This document shows, piece after piece, positions 53,414-63,970 of a stretch of DNA of 64,000 bases. Below the pieces are notes generated by a model. The model saw only the letters and a list, made by a program, of their open reading frames with translations. It was not told the origin of the DNA and made no database searches. The first letter of the stretch is position 1, and each line of letters opens with the position of its first letter. Location of the stretch: assembly GCA_963281255.1 (NCBI GenBank), contig OY725492.1:5149571-5213570 (forward strand). Direction: 5' to 3'. Source of the stretch: Aphrocallistes beatrix (taxonomy: Eukaryota > Porifera > Hexactinellida > Sceptrulophora > Aphrocallistidae). The position numbers and the translations under genes are program-made.

Positions 53414-55354
53414 GGATACCGCCCTCGAAAAATCTTACCTGGCGTAAAAAAAAACAGCAAAATGTTTTATTGCTAATTTCATTGTATTACTGATCGGTCT
53501 ACCATCTGATAGCACTATTTGGACGGCATTTTTTTATATTTTTTGCGAAATAACCCCCTAAAGTTTAGCGTTAATAAAAATTGAAAAATTATTAGAGGAT
53601 TTTAACTCATTTACCAATTAGTTTTTAACTTATTTGATATTTTTTTAATGATATGAACCTTAACATTGTATTAGCACCTTTGGAGATTATAAAACACTAA
53701 GATTTAAAAGAATGGGCAAATAAAATCCAAACAAAATAGCTCTATAAGGGAGTTCATTTATATAATCCTCGGGAAATCGCAAGTTTGATCTCAGATATTT
53801 TGCGATCACTGGGTCAGAAATAAAATTCTGATCGTTTCAAAAAAAAATTTGTTCGGATCCGACCATTTGTTCTTGAGATATCGCATATTATAGGTAAAGT
53901 TCGGCCATAATATCCCTCTAAGGTCCCGAAAGAGGCTGATGTTATATCTTAAAAACTATTGTAGATATATAATATATTATATCCTTAAATAAAAGGATAT
54001 ATGCGAAAATATATAGGTTCCTCGAACATTCCTTTGTCAAAAAATAAATAATTCTCGACTTATCATTGATTTAATTGTAATACAAATTCTATGGAGAACT
54101 TTGAATCTATTAGAAAATGGCGAATCTAATCATTAAATATGTGTCCAAATTTAGCTATTATGCTAAATAGTGAATACAATTGCCGTTAATAATATGTACA
54201 GAAAAATTGGAGAACTTTTGATAATTATTTTGAAAGTTCTGGCCTTGGACCTCGCAGATTCGGTCAAAAACCCCCATTTAGGGTCCAAAAAGAGATATCT
54301 CTCTATCTTTGTAAATACAAGTCCAAATTCTTAGTTCTCACTTCCTAATATACTTTTTACGAGTGTACATATATAATTCTTTGATAATAATTGCACTACA
54401 CCCTATGGAATGTTAAGTTTTAGATTTTTGTCATATGATGACGTAGCATTTTTCGAAAATCCTAACTTCGAAACTGAAAGTCGTAGACTTTCGCTCTAAC
54501 TTCCTAATATACTTTTTGGAAGCTTTTTATTCATTCTAAACTGATAGATTATACTTCGCAGTGCCAGGAATATGAAATATTATCTACAATTATCTCAAAA
54601 TATTCGGAGTTAAGGGCCTCAAGGAAATTTGTGGATTTTCAGGGTACTTTTGCTATTTTTGGTAAATATTTGGCTTTAATATACCTAAATCAGCAGTATG
54701 GATGCGAATAAATGTCTGTGGATGCTTATGTGCATTATTAATAACTCATTTTACATTCTTCTTGACACCTAAACTTAAAATCTCTATATCTCGGGACTAT
54801 AAAATTTCAAAATTGACCGTCTTTACAGAATTATTTCTCAAATTTGGTTTGAGATAGATGTTTGAAAATTTCAAGAGTTGTATCATATCATTAGGCGATG
54901 AACGTAGGACCACCATTTTTTGGATATATTCTAACTCTGTGATTTTATTCATGATTTCCCCAAAAAAACAGACATTTTTGGCCGTTTTTTGGCCCTTTTT
55001 TTTCGGACACCGATAAAATTTACAATATTTGTCATTTTAACTTTCTTCTGGTCCTATGAAGTTTCAAATATGGTAGACTATCTATGATTCGATTTTGGAA
55101 GCGTTTGATTCCTTGGTATGTCCTAAACAATTCATTGAGTGCCTAAATTTCTACCATTAAGATGTGCTAGCGGAAAATTAAAAAAACAGACTTTGAGACA
55201 CTGTATCTCAAAATCTAGAAATGAGAATTAAAAACGGTTTGGAGTGTGCCAGTATTTCTTGATGGAGATACCTCCCCACGCTTAACATCTCTTATAGCTC
55301 TACTTTCATCGTATGCTGTAATGCAAATCATATGTTTTTTCGAGGGCGGTATCC
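53414..55354. mobile_element. 1.94-kb non-autonomous DNA transposon with TTAA target site
   Basis: Ends GGATACCGCCCTCGAAAAA and TTTTTCGAGGGCGGTATCC are perfect inverted repeats, each flanked by TTAA (53410-53413 and 55355-55358), the target duplication typical of piggyBac. The inside is AT-rich, without any frame that resembles a transposase, so it would depend on an enzyme made elsewhere. The end sequence is not a canonical piggyBac CCC end, so the superfamily is only probable. Confidence 0.8.
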
Positions 55355-55506
55355 TTAATAATTATTTCAGATTTTATAGTCTAGAATACCTAGTCATAGC
55401 TGCACATGTACGAATGAATCCTTCATGTAGTCTGTACGGACATAGTATGAAAACATTCTAAAATGATTTAGTATGATATATCTACACCAGTGTTTCATTT
55501 GTAACC

Positions 55507-55573
55507 GATTCTGTTCGATTAATCATATTTTAAGAGGTGTATACTCTTAAAACACGATTAATCGAATAGAATC
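55507..55573. repeat. 30-bp inverted repeat hairpin
   Basis: GATTCTGTTCGATTAATCAT...AAGAG and its reverse complement match at 27 of 30 positions around a 7-base loop. It may be a tiny foldback element. No target duplication is recognised. Confidence 0.65.
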
Positions 55574-55579
55574 AGGGCG

Positions 55580-57089
55580 TAGGAAGGAGGGGAGGTTTGA
55601 CACTTTGCAATGGCGAAAACGCCACAGTCGGATCCACCTCTCTGCTGTTGGATAGATGCAACAGTTATATTAAGATTTCCAACTTCCCTATGGTACAATA
55701 ACGCTAGCTGAGTATCTAGCTTCTCTCTGTCGGCTCAGGCAATAGTGAATCGTAGTTATACTTGTCCGAAGCCATCGATGTAGAGCAAACTCAATGTGGA
55801 GTGAATCTGGATACTCTTTAGAGGAGCTTTAATAAATTGACATGTGTAGTGTTACATTTTTGTGAACTGTAAGGAGTGTAAATATTCCGAAAATAAAGCA
55901 GATCGACTAACCGATCTGATTTGAATAACCGTTAACCGAGATCGATGGCGGTTAGCTGAATCCAACCTTGACAGAAGTTAAGAATGTAGGAATTTTCCAT
56001 TGAAGATATTATCTGGAGTTGTTTTATTTACATATGGGTGATCATTTATTCCTTAAATTGGGACAAACGTGACTTTTGGTATGTGAAGTACTTACTTTTT
56101 ACGATTTATTGGTATAAATATCTAAATATATGAGCACTGGTTTATTTATACTCCATTCTAAACAAACTTACTCTTTTTCTTTCTCAATTACGAGTAACAC
56201 CTTAGGGCAAGAATCGAATTTCTATTAACAAGACCATTTCTTTTGGATTTTATTCAATATCTGAATGGACTGAAAAGTACTGGAATATAATGTACTTGTG
56301 TGTGTAGGTAATTTTGCATCTGATATCTGGGTAGAATTGAATCACTTCAATATGTTGTGTTGTTCTACTGTTATATGCGTGTGATCATTTTCCATTACTA
56401 TACGTAGGTATGTACAGACATGTATTTTCTACTTCCTAACTTATTATCATCTTAAGATGCTCAAGTATCAAAGAGAACTCACATCCTTTGTAGTTTCTAC
56501 TCGATGCGAGTAGTGTCTTGTATCAGTCCAACAATGGTCAGATATAATTAACCAAATAATAAGAAATGTAGATTAGATGATATATGTAGATTTATTAACA
56601 TGGTAGAAAGACGTGTGTAATTATTGAAGATGACACCGTTAGCTTGGTGACATAAATGTAATAGCCATTTATCATGTATCAAGTTTCTACTGAGATAGTT
56701 ATGTAATACTATCTCATCAGCAACTCTATATAATTTTAATTGAACTAATTAATATTAGAAACATGTATATAGTACTTTTCTCTTGCGTCTAGCCAGGAAA
56801 TTCGCTGCGTCCCACTTTTATTATGGCTCAAGTTGGCATGTATGAGACATGAGAATTCATCTATCCGGAGATGGACACAATCTTTTGTGGCATTCAAGTA
56901 CTTCCCACCACTTTGAAAGGATTTTTGGATTTCAAACATATTTGATTACAGTAGTGGTGTATTAATGTATATTAGTATTCTAAATTTAGTGCTTACATAG
57001 TCCAAAAGCTTCTTTGACTGGATTTACTCTATAATTCAATCAGTTAAATTTAAGTGTAGTATAATATTACTCATTTGGGATTATAATTC
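55580..57089. other. Non-coding interval with an orphan TCTAC/GTAGA cluster
   Basis: No gene is recognised. A 64-codon minus-strand frame at 56745-56939 has no resemblance to anything in the window. The TCTAC-rich part is listed separately. Confidence 0.4.
56325..56700. promoter_or_regulatory. Orphan TCTAC/GTAGA cluster
   Basis: Eight TCTAC or GTAGA words in about 375 bases (for example GGTAGAAT, GTTCTACTG, TTTCTACTC, TTTCTACTG). Unlike the clusters before array genes, this sequence is not a paralog of them, so the enrichment is independent. No gene starts within 2 kb on either side. Confidence 0.35.
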
Positions 57090-57188
57090 ATTTAGAACAG
57101 GGCCGGATTAATACCTTAGTAAGCCTGGGGTACTTTTTTCTTCAGCTATTTCAACACAAAATTTACCAAAAATGATGTTGAATGCTGG

Positions 57189-57386
57189 CTACAGTGTAAC
57201 TTTCCGGCTCTTTTTCTTCGCAAATTGAATGATCACGTCTCTAAAATCTATTGAGCGAAGCAACTCGCATTCAATGGATAGGAGCGACAGTGATGAAAGT
57301 TTCACCGTCGTAAAAATGGGATCGACATTGTTTTCTTCATTTTCATGATCAGGTAGATTAACATAATTTAACAATGAACTTTTCAA
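57189..57386 (-). pseudogene. hAT transposase C-terminal fragment
   Basis: 65 codons include LSLLSIECELLRSIDF and FAKKKSRKVTL, the closing part of hAT transposases of the zinc-finger MYM-like/TTF type (SIE.E..R..D...II..FA.KK.RK). The rest of the enzyme is absent. It lies inside the element defined by its ends and target duplication. Confidence 0.75.
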
Positions 57387-57760
57387 TTGTTTGAGGTTAT
57401 CTTCTCGCTTTTCTCTTTTCTTTCTCTTTTCAGCTGAAAAGAATTTTCAGATTCATTTTCCGCTTATACCCATCTGACATTTCGGACAAATCATTTAGTT
57501 TCCAAAAGAAGGAGAGACTTAATATATTACGTGTTTGTTGTTGTTTAACGTTTACACATTCATATAAATGCAATATGCTACAAATATATGGAATTGTTAC
57601 CCTGACCTTATTGTTATTGGTAACACCAATTTGTTTAATGTTTTACCGAAACATTTAGAATTTATAAGATATCGCTATTATGTCTGGTTATCCCGAGCAG
57701 TAAACCGTCAACATTATTTCATCTAAATTTCATTTTCCTTTTAGTTTGTTAATCCAGCTA

Positions 57761-57918
57761 GTAGAACTCGGGTTAAGACGTACACTCGGTTAATACGTAC
57801 TATTTCTTTCAAACCAAAAATTTAGTCTCCATTCATTTTATTCCAATTCTTATTCAGATAAGTAAGACGTACACAGGATAGTACATACGAATTTTTATGT
57901 CTTATCCGAGTTCCACTG
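57761..57918. mobile_element. Pogo-like MITE nested in the hAT relic
   Basis: GTAGAACTCGGGTTAAGACG at one end and TCCGAGTTCCACTG at the other, with TA flanks, related to 2934-3121. It is younger than the hAT insertion it sits in. Confidence 0.7.
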
Positions 57919-58398
57919 TATACTTGTATATTTTAGGCCCTAACCTTCGTAGGCCTGGGGCACAGTGTCTCTAGTGCCCTATGGATAATCCGGCCCTGAT
58001 TTAGAATCTAGATGGAAGCTTGAAAGCTAGCATATTTGCGTTGACAAATTCATTAAAATATGATGAATATTTATGAATTATTCAAAATCTCAAACATTAG
58101 TGCAGATTATTCCCAAAAGTGGTTAAAAGGTTGCTCATATTATATATCTCTAACATTACTCAGTCCCTAAGCGAAATATCAAATATTTTTTCATTATTTT
58201 AGTTTCAAATTTTGAGTAATTCATTGATAATTCATGGATTAGTCAGCTTAGATATTTGCATATACATATAAAATATTAAGTATATTGATAGGTGTTAGTA
58301 TCGCATCTTAATTTCAGATTAGAAATATCTTTTATAATGTAAGTCAGTGGTAGACCCCTTTTCACTCTGTAGAATCCAAATGTCAAATTCCTCAATCA

Positions 58399-58614
58399 CA
58401 TACATGCCAACCTGAGTCATGATAAAAGCGGGACGCAGCGTTGAATTTCGCGGGACATGGCGGGACGCAATAGAAAAGTATTATACATAGAGTAAAAAAA
58501 GCGGGACATAATGGGGAAATTTCATGTAAAAGCGGGACACTCGAGAAAATTAGGTCAAGAGAAGGGTGAAAAAAGCGGGACGTCCCGCCAAAAACGGGAC
58601 AGTTGGCAAGTATG
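58399..58614. mobile_element. MITE with CATAC(A/T)TGCCAAC ends, 216 bp
   Basis: Ends CATACATGCCAACCTG and CAGTTGGCAAGTATG, flanked by CAATCA on both sides (58393-58398, 58615-58620). The inside repeats GCGGGAC. A lone end of the same kind is at 61982-62018. The superfamily is unclear. Confidence 0.8.
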
Positions 58615-58620
58615 CAATCA

Positions 58621-59300
58621 CCCAACCCTCTTCATTAACCATAATATAACGTGTGGATACAATAAAATGGTTTGAGTTAGAGAATTACTGTGTAACTCAG
58701 AATGGAAAATTTTATGAAATATTACTCAGATGAAATTTGAACTAGATTAAGGTGATTTCCTAAAATTGTAAACATTGTGGTTGTACTTTCGTTCTCGAAT
58801 GTTTATTCTTTTTGAGTAAACAAACATACGTAGATTAAAATAATTATAGAATGCTGGAAATAGTAAATAAGATTTAAACAGAAATATTATCTAACTATTG
58901 AATCCTTATACGAAACTGAGGTAAGCCAGGTAAATACGTATTATATCATATTGAAACTAAATTTCAGTTCCGAAACTTTTATGGTAAAACCACATTGTAA
59001 TTAGTCATGTTGAGAATAGAAATAATAATTTATAATTGGCTAATATTTCATAATATACTTTGTATAACTGTATATACGTGACATTATTCTCAATAATGAT
59101 GATCAAATTTTGTGTCAAAAGCGCCTGAAATTTTTTAGCCCAAATTTTAAATCAGAAATAATTTACTTCTAGGGAATCGAAAATTGGGATATGTTCTTGG
59201 AAATTTCAGAAAGGAATTGTACCTAATTTTTTTAGAATTAAGTTTTTCATTCATATGCGATGTCGAATATATAATATTAGTAAGGAATTTTTAGTTCCAA
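58621..59300. other. AT-rich interval upstream of copy 21
   Basis: No gene, element end or repeat family is recognised here. Confidence 0.5.
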
Positions 59301-59356
59301 ATTTATATATATATATTGGACAACTCATACTTGTAAACAAATACAAACATTTTAAA

Positions 59357-59998
59357 ATGAGTGCACCAATCAAACAACATAACTCAGACACGAGAAACTT
59401 TACTGTTTCTATCCGCAACAAAGCATGTGCTACTAAATTGCTAAAAAAATACAAATTGTTTGTTAAGTTTAAAACTGAAGGAACTGGTGAATATAGATTA
59501 ACTATTGACTTCACTGGATATGGGAACCTCGACTCAAGAGAGAAAATAGAATTCAACAGTTTACGGAAACAGTCCATTGTCTCTACCCCGGAGAATTATA
59601 TCCAGGAAGAGACGAATCGATTCAATAAACGTAGGTGGAAGAGGAAATACGATTCTAGATTGAAATCTGAATCTAAGGAATCTAGAAAAGTGGAAAACAC
59701 AGATAGATTCCCCAATCCAACACAGGTTCATTGGAATAATCAAAATGTTGACGTTACAAGTGGATTTGTTGTTAACAACAAAGTTAACTCTGTGTACACT
59801 GAGTCTTACCTTCCTCATTCCTTCCCTCAATACCATTTTATCCCGCCCAGAGAAAGAGCTGTGGAGATGCCAGTGCTGCATGGAACTCAAGATTTATGTA
59901 TGTACAGATACTGCGGAGGATTTGCTGACCATAATCTGTTTGATTTGTTCCCCTCCGTTGGACCATATAACTCAAGGTGGTCCAACCTAATACAATAA
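59357..59998 (+). CDS. FNKR-family protein, copy 21 (right edge, diverged)
   Basis: An in-frame ATG exists at 59255, but a TATATATATATAT box at about 59304-59316 lies between it and the ATG at 59357, and the family start pattern fits the second (MSAPIKQHNSDTRNFTVSI). That gives 213 residues. Core: LTIDFTGYGNL, EFNSLRKQSI, STPENYI, NRFNKRRWKRKYDS. The tail (about 110 residues, with VHWNNQNVDVTSGF, FPQYHFIPPRER, FDLFPSVGPYNS) is unique and richer in aromatic residues than the others. No lesions are seen. It is on the plus strand, between the array and the NCAPG exons, and could lie inside an NCAPG intron. Confidence 0.8.
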   Translation: MSAPIKQHNSDTRNFTVSIRNKACATKLLKKYKLFVKFKTEGTGEYRLTIDFTGYGNLDSREKIEFNSLRKQSIVSTPENYIQEETNRFNKRRWKRKYDSRLKSESKESRKVENTDRFPNPTQVHWNNQNVDVTSGFVVNNKVNSVYTESYLPHSFPQYHFIPPRERAVEMPVLHGTQDLCMYRYCGGFADHNLFDLFPSVGPYNSRWSNLIQ

Positions 59999-60374
59999 GC
60001 CTATCATTTTAAGTTTTGTGATATGTTTTTCTATTATCCTATATTAATAACAAGTTTATTACTATTATATAACTTATTTATAACTTATTCATGCTTATAT
60101 ATATATATATATTTCACACTTTTGATTTTTTAAGAAGATAATCTATGTACAATCAGGATATTATACAGCTCACGGAGTTACGCTCCTAATCTCAATCCCG
60201 ATACTACTTCATATTAAGCGAACTTGATTCGATACAAATCCTATCTATAATGAAATTGGGACCAGGAGGTTAGTTCATAATAAACGACCCTGACTGTACT
60301 ATTATAATGATCGAAATTAATCAACAAACTGTAACTAAGTCTGCATTGAACAATATAATTAAAAGGAATCAATT

Positions 60375-60860
60375 TCTTCTACTTTTTTCTTCCAAGACCC
60401 CAATCTCTCTTGGACATGCACTTATGTGGTAGAAATCAGCCTGAGATAAGCTTACATGATTCTACTGGTGATAGTATTGACAATCTGTTCAGCAGACATC
60501 TACTCTGGGAGGTGTTAGCTAATCTGTGACCGCTGGTAGATACACATCTATTGCACGAATCGATTGGTCGAAATATTGAATAGCTTTATAATTGAGCTTG
60601 CACCATCTTCTACTGTGGTCTCTCCTTAACTATGACAAGAATGTGAACGCGTTCAATATATTGAACTGAGCGAAGAGACGAAAATGTTTGCTACATATAG
60701 TAGTGCTGACAATATGCAATACTCATATCTGTCTATGTAAAGTACTACTCTACTTTCGCTCCAGTATTATATACAAGCAGTGACCTTATCGATATTAACT
60801 ATTGCGGTACCACTAGAATATTGTGTTATATTTATTAATCTATTTTCTATAGTAGAGTGC
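60375..60860. promoter_or_regulatory. TCTAC/GTAGA cluster downstream of copy 21
   Basis: Eight words in about 480 bases (CTTCTACTT, GGTAGAAA, TTCTACTGG, ATCTACTCT, GGTAGATA, TTCTACTGT, CTCTACTTT, AGTAGAGT). The surrounding sequence is unlike the other clusters. Confidence 0.35.
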
Positions 60861-61339
60861 TATCCTCATGGAAATAGTTAAATTTTATCGCTCTCCTCCT
60901 GAATAAATGCTTAATAAGCTTGCTTGGGTCAAAGTGAAAGTATGAGGCATGATTAAAAAACTTGATTAGAGATTTATATTAAGACATGCTTAGGTATATT
61001 AAAAGTAATAATCACATGACGAATGAATACTTATACATGTAATAACTGCACTGCCCTAAATGTTTGGAACAAACCAACCTTTTAAACTGTAAATGTAGGT
61101 AAAGAACCCGGAAATCTGAATCTATTACGTGCTTAGCTGAATTATATTGGAATTTCCAGCCTTATTCTCTATAGCACTGATGTGCTAGTAATGTGATTGA
61201 ATTACTTATACTGTTCTGTGTATTTTGTAAGATTTGTAGTTTACTAAAAAAGTCACCACAGTTTATACTGAGTATTAAATGTGTTTAAGAGTGATTACTA
61301 ATATACACAGCACATTTGAAACTGTTATTTTTATAATTA

Positions 61340-61886
61340 CAAGCGCGCTTCGCGCTTGCTTGCGCTGCGCGGCTGGCGGACACTTTGTGTCCGCCGGAGG
61401 CTCCCTTCGGTCGCCTGGAGTCACATTGGTTAATTATAAGGGAGATAACATCTCTAAATATGTCTGTCCTACTGTGCTAATCGATATCACTCGAAAAATT
61501 ACCAAATTTGTGAATTTAAAAATTTTTGATGCGTAATGATGACGTCATAACAAAGTGATGAGTCATCATTTTTTGATGATAGTCGCATCATATGTGAGAC
61601 ATGTTAGTATACAGATTCTATTAAAATTTCAGCCTTCTATCTCCTATAATGGCTGAGTTATGCCCGAATAACTGTGTTGCTTAACTTTTAAAAATGTGAC
61701 AATGACGTCATAATTCCATGATGAGTCGACATTTTGCTCTGAGCTCAGAACTTACTGGAGCCATAGCCAAAATACTCCCACATGCCAAAAATTAGCTTTC
61801 TATGACCGGCAGTTTCTTCAATCAATTCGTTACAGATATATATATATATATACACATACACAATAATCGAGTTTTAATAGTAAGGA
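61340..61886 (-). mobile_element. Helitron-like element J, complete
   Basis: 547 bp, minus orientation, A|TCCTTACTATTAAAACTCG...GCGCTTG|T. It has the hairpin end at 61340 and lies upstream of the NCAPG exons, probably within an intron. Confidence 0.85.
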
Positions 61887-61981
61887 TATGCTTTAACTAG
61901 AAGAGATAATAACTCCTTCATATGAAGCTACATTACAGAGAAAATAGAAATATAATTTTAGAATATTTGATGTAATTAGCA

Positions 61982-62018
61982 ACTGTCCCGTCAAAAACGG
62001 GATAGTTGGAATGTATGT
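61982..62018. mobile_element. Solo end of the CATAC...CAAC MITE
   Basis: CAACTGTCCCGTC, AAAACGGGATAGTTGG and ATGTATG resemble the end of the 58399-58614 element. The other end is missing. Confidence 0.45.
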
Positions 62019-62112
62019 AATTGTTGTTTTTATGTTTATTTTGTATATTATATTTGACTGTGTACTAATAAACATAATATGTGTATGCATAACATCTCTA
62101 CTCTCTTTATAG

Positions 62113-62379
62113 ATCTCGCAACCTGATTCACACCTCCTATCCCTGGTGGACTACATTCTGATTCCAAATCTCCTGCAGCACGATTTCGCTCTGAGAGAGT
62201 TGGCACTGAGAGGTCTGGGGCTGGCTGCCATGACGTCACTTGAAATGGCACATAACGTCGTTCCGAGGTTTATAATGGTGGCCACAGAAGCGCTATTTTT
62301 AGACCACTTGACTGTGCAGATGGCTGCTTTGAGCACAATTCTGGATTTGTTCCTTCTTTACGGAGATGTGGTTTTGAAG
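62113..62379 (+). CDS. NCAPG: NCAPG (condensin subunit G) internal exon
   Basis: The exon follows a pyrimidine-rich acceptor (CTCTCTTTATAG) and ends AAG|GTGAGA. It is 267 bases, 89 codons, phase 0 at both ends. The product (SHLLSLVDYILIPNLLQ, LRELALRGLGLAAM, TVQMAALSTILDLFLLYG) has the HEAT-like helices and the LRGLGL pattern at the start of the conserved C-terminal domain (Cnd3) of the condensin I kleisin-binding HEAT subunit CAP-G. That protein helps compact mitotic chromosomes. The next exon is in phase. Earlier exons, expected for a protein of about 1000 residues, are not seen in the window. Confidence 0.85.
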
Positions 62380-62391
62380 GTGAGATGGCAG

Positions 62392-62546
62392 CAGAGGCGT
62401 AGCCAGCCCAATTTTTAGGGTGCGGCAATTCCATTCCGTTTTGCGAGAGGGTTGCGGCACCCAATACTAATTTGTGAAATTTTAGTGGGCACAGCCTTTG
62501 AGGTTGTGGCCTAGGCCCCATGTGCCGCACCCTGGCTACGCCTCTG
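62392..62546. mobile_element. hAT-type MITE in the NCAPG intron, 155 bp
   Basis: Ends CAGAGGCGTAGCCAG and CTGGCTACGCCTCTG are perfect inverted repeats, flanked by the identical octamer GATGGCAG (62384-62391 and 62547-62554). It starts only 12 bases after the splice donor. Confidence 0.95.
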
Positions 62547-62549
62547 GAT

Positions 62550-62606
62550 GGCAGTAATAGCAGTAATAGCGGTAATGGCAGTAATGGCAGTAATAGCAGT
62601 AATGGC
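62550..62606. repeat. Nonamer repeat (GCAGTAATR)n
   Basis: About six units of 9 bp directly after the MITE. The first unit begins within its target duplication. Confidence 0.8.
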
Positions 62607-62965
62607 ATGACACATTAACTTCCCTTCCAACCATCATAATACTAATCCAGATTTGTATAACTTGTAATGACATTAGTGATGTGTTGAGTTTGATCGAAAA
62701 CTTTGAGGAAGATTAACTACGACAAAGTGTTAGAATTTGAAATTGAGTTTTAAATATTGCATCCTGCCCAGTAGAATAGGTCAATGAGTTTACTGTGGTT
62801 ATAGAACTGACTTCAGTTTGCTGACATTAGTTCAAAATTTCATGTCTCTCCAATTCTTATTTTAAATCGAATGGAACTTTGAAATCGAATTGGACCCATC
62901 CATGGTTGATATTATATTTATGTTCATGCACTTTCAATGTTTATTAATTCAATATTATTCCACAG

Positions 62966-63970
62966 ATGATGTCAATCCTTGAAATGAGAAGTGAAAATGC
63001 AGACACTTCTCCCAACCAATCGAAAACTAGCATTGATCCAGGCACAGAAATAGAACCCAGTTTAAACAGAACAGTACAATTACCACAAGAAACCTCCGAG
63101 CCAGAGTTAGAGCCAGAGTTGGAGCCAGACATTGGTAGCATCAGACAACACATCTTCTCTCTTCTTCTGCGCGTCATCCAATCAGATTCTCCGGAGCTGC
63201 AGGAGAGAGCTCTGATAGGAGTTTGCAAGCTCTTCTTAGCCAATCGGATTCGATCTTGCAACTTGCTGGGTCAAGTGTTGATCCACTCATTCCATCCTGT
63301 CGCTAACTCCACCACTTCACTTACTGACGCCTTATTCGCGTTTTTTTACACCTTCACTTCGAGGTGTCAGGACAATTGTGTCCTCTTAGCAGATTCACTT
63401 ATTCCGATACTATGGACAATTTTTGAGGCGCCAAATGACACTTTTCTAAGTTTAGTCAGCTTGGATTCTGTTTGCGACAAAATTTCATTTTTTCTCTCGC
63501 AAAGGAATTCTCACAATCTACTGGTCGAACCACTTCTCAACATGTGTATCCAGAACCTAGACAACGACACAATGTGTCGAGTGGCAGTTAAATGTCTCAG
63601 CCAATTAGATTTGAGTTTTTTCCAGAATGAAATCCCAGTCATATCACACTGGGGACAGTTGGCGAATCAAATTGCAGGAAACGAACTAACACCTAAAAAT
63701 AGCAAATTTCTGGAGACATTCCAGAATAAAGTTAAAGTGGTCTATCCAGATTACGTCATTGTGCCATCTGTGGTGGCACAAACACCTCAAAATGTTGCTA
63801 AAAATACCAAGTCGACGACAAAAAAGGGCTACGGGCGATCTACCAAAGTGGATCGCACCATCAGGACACCAGGCCTCACGACACAATTAACACCTCGAGT
63901 GAAATCTGAGCGACAGAGAAAGGAAATAAATTACACAATCAACTTCAGTTCTAGTGATGAAGACAACTAG
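62966..63970 (+). CDS. NCAPG: NCAPG (condensin subunit G) last coding exon
   Basis: The acceptor TATTATTCCACAG precedes it; the exon starts in phase 0 and ends at TAG 63968-63970, giving 334 residues of this exon. It opens with an acidic, low-complexity insert (TSEPELEPELEPDIG), then HEAT-like helices (IRQHIFSLLLRVIQSDSPEL, LIGVCKLFLANRI, VLIHSFHPVANST, LTDALFAFFYTFTSRCQDN) as in the Cnd3 domain, and closes with a basic, disordered tail (TKKGYGRSTKVDRT) and an acidic end SSSDEDN. The ATG at its beginning is internal, not the gene start. Codon use is less AT-biased than in the FNKR genes, as expected for an old conserved gene. Confidence 0.88.
   Translation: MMSILEMRSENADTSPNQSKTSIDPGTEIEPSLNRTVQLPQETSEPELEPELEPDIGSIRQHIFSLLLRVIQSDSPELQERALIGVCKLFLANRIRSCNLLGQVLIHSFHPVANSTTSLTDALFAFFYTFTSRCQDNCVLLADSLIPILWTIFEAPNDTFLSLVSLDSVCDKISFFLSQRNSHNLLVEPLLNMCIQNLDNDTMCRVAVKCLSQLDLSFFQNEIPVISHWGQLANQIAGNELTPKNSKFLETFQNKVKVVYPDYVIVPSVVAQTPQNVAKNTKSTTKKGYGRSTKVDRTIRTPGLTTQLTPRVKSERQRKEINYTINFSSSDEDN

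Larger units (their letters stand above)
57098..57998. mobile_element. hAT element relic, 901 bp, with 8-bp target duplication
   Basis: Ends CAGGGCCGGATTAATA and ...GGATAATCCGGCCCTG, flanked on both sides by the identical octamer ATTTAGAA (57090-57097 and 57999-58006). This is the hAT signature. It keeps only the C-terminal piece of its transposase and has been entered by a pogo-like MITE (57761-57918). Confidence 0.95.

Noticed and set aside
56745..56939. 64-codon minus-strand frame
   Set aside because: No homolog inside the window, no splice sites or promoter recognised; such length is expected by chance.
58392..58625. 77-codon minus-strand frame rich in Pro and Cys
   Set aside because: It lies exactly on the MITE at 58399-58614 and translates its repeated GCGGGAC words.
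4001..59998. Integrated large DNA virus as source of the intronless TATA genes
   Set aside because: No viral core gene (polymerase, capsid, packaging enzyme) is present; the region consists of one expanded family, host-type transposons and segmental duplications.
61279..61536. Recurring frame with CAAGGHFVSAGGSLRSPG-like peptide (also near 8175, 14928, 35525, 35988)
   Set aside because: It is the translation of the hairpin end of the Helitron-like element; frames differ between copies and both strands are open.
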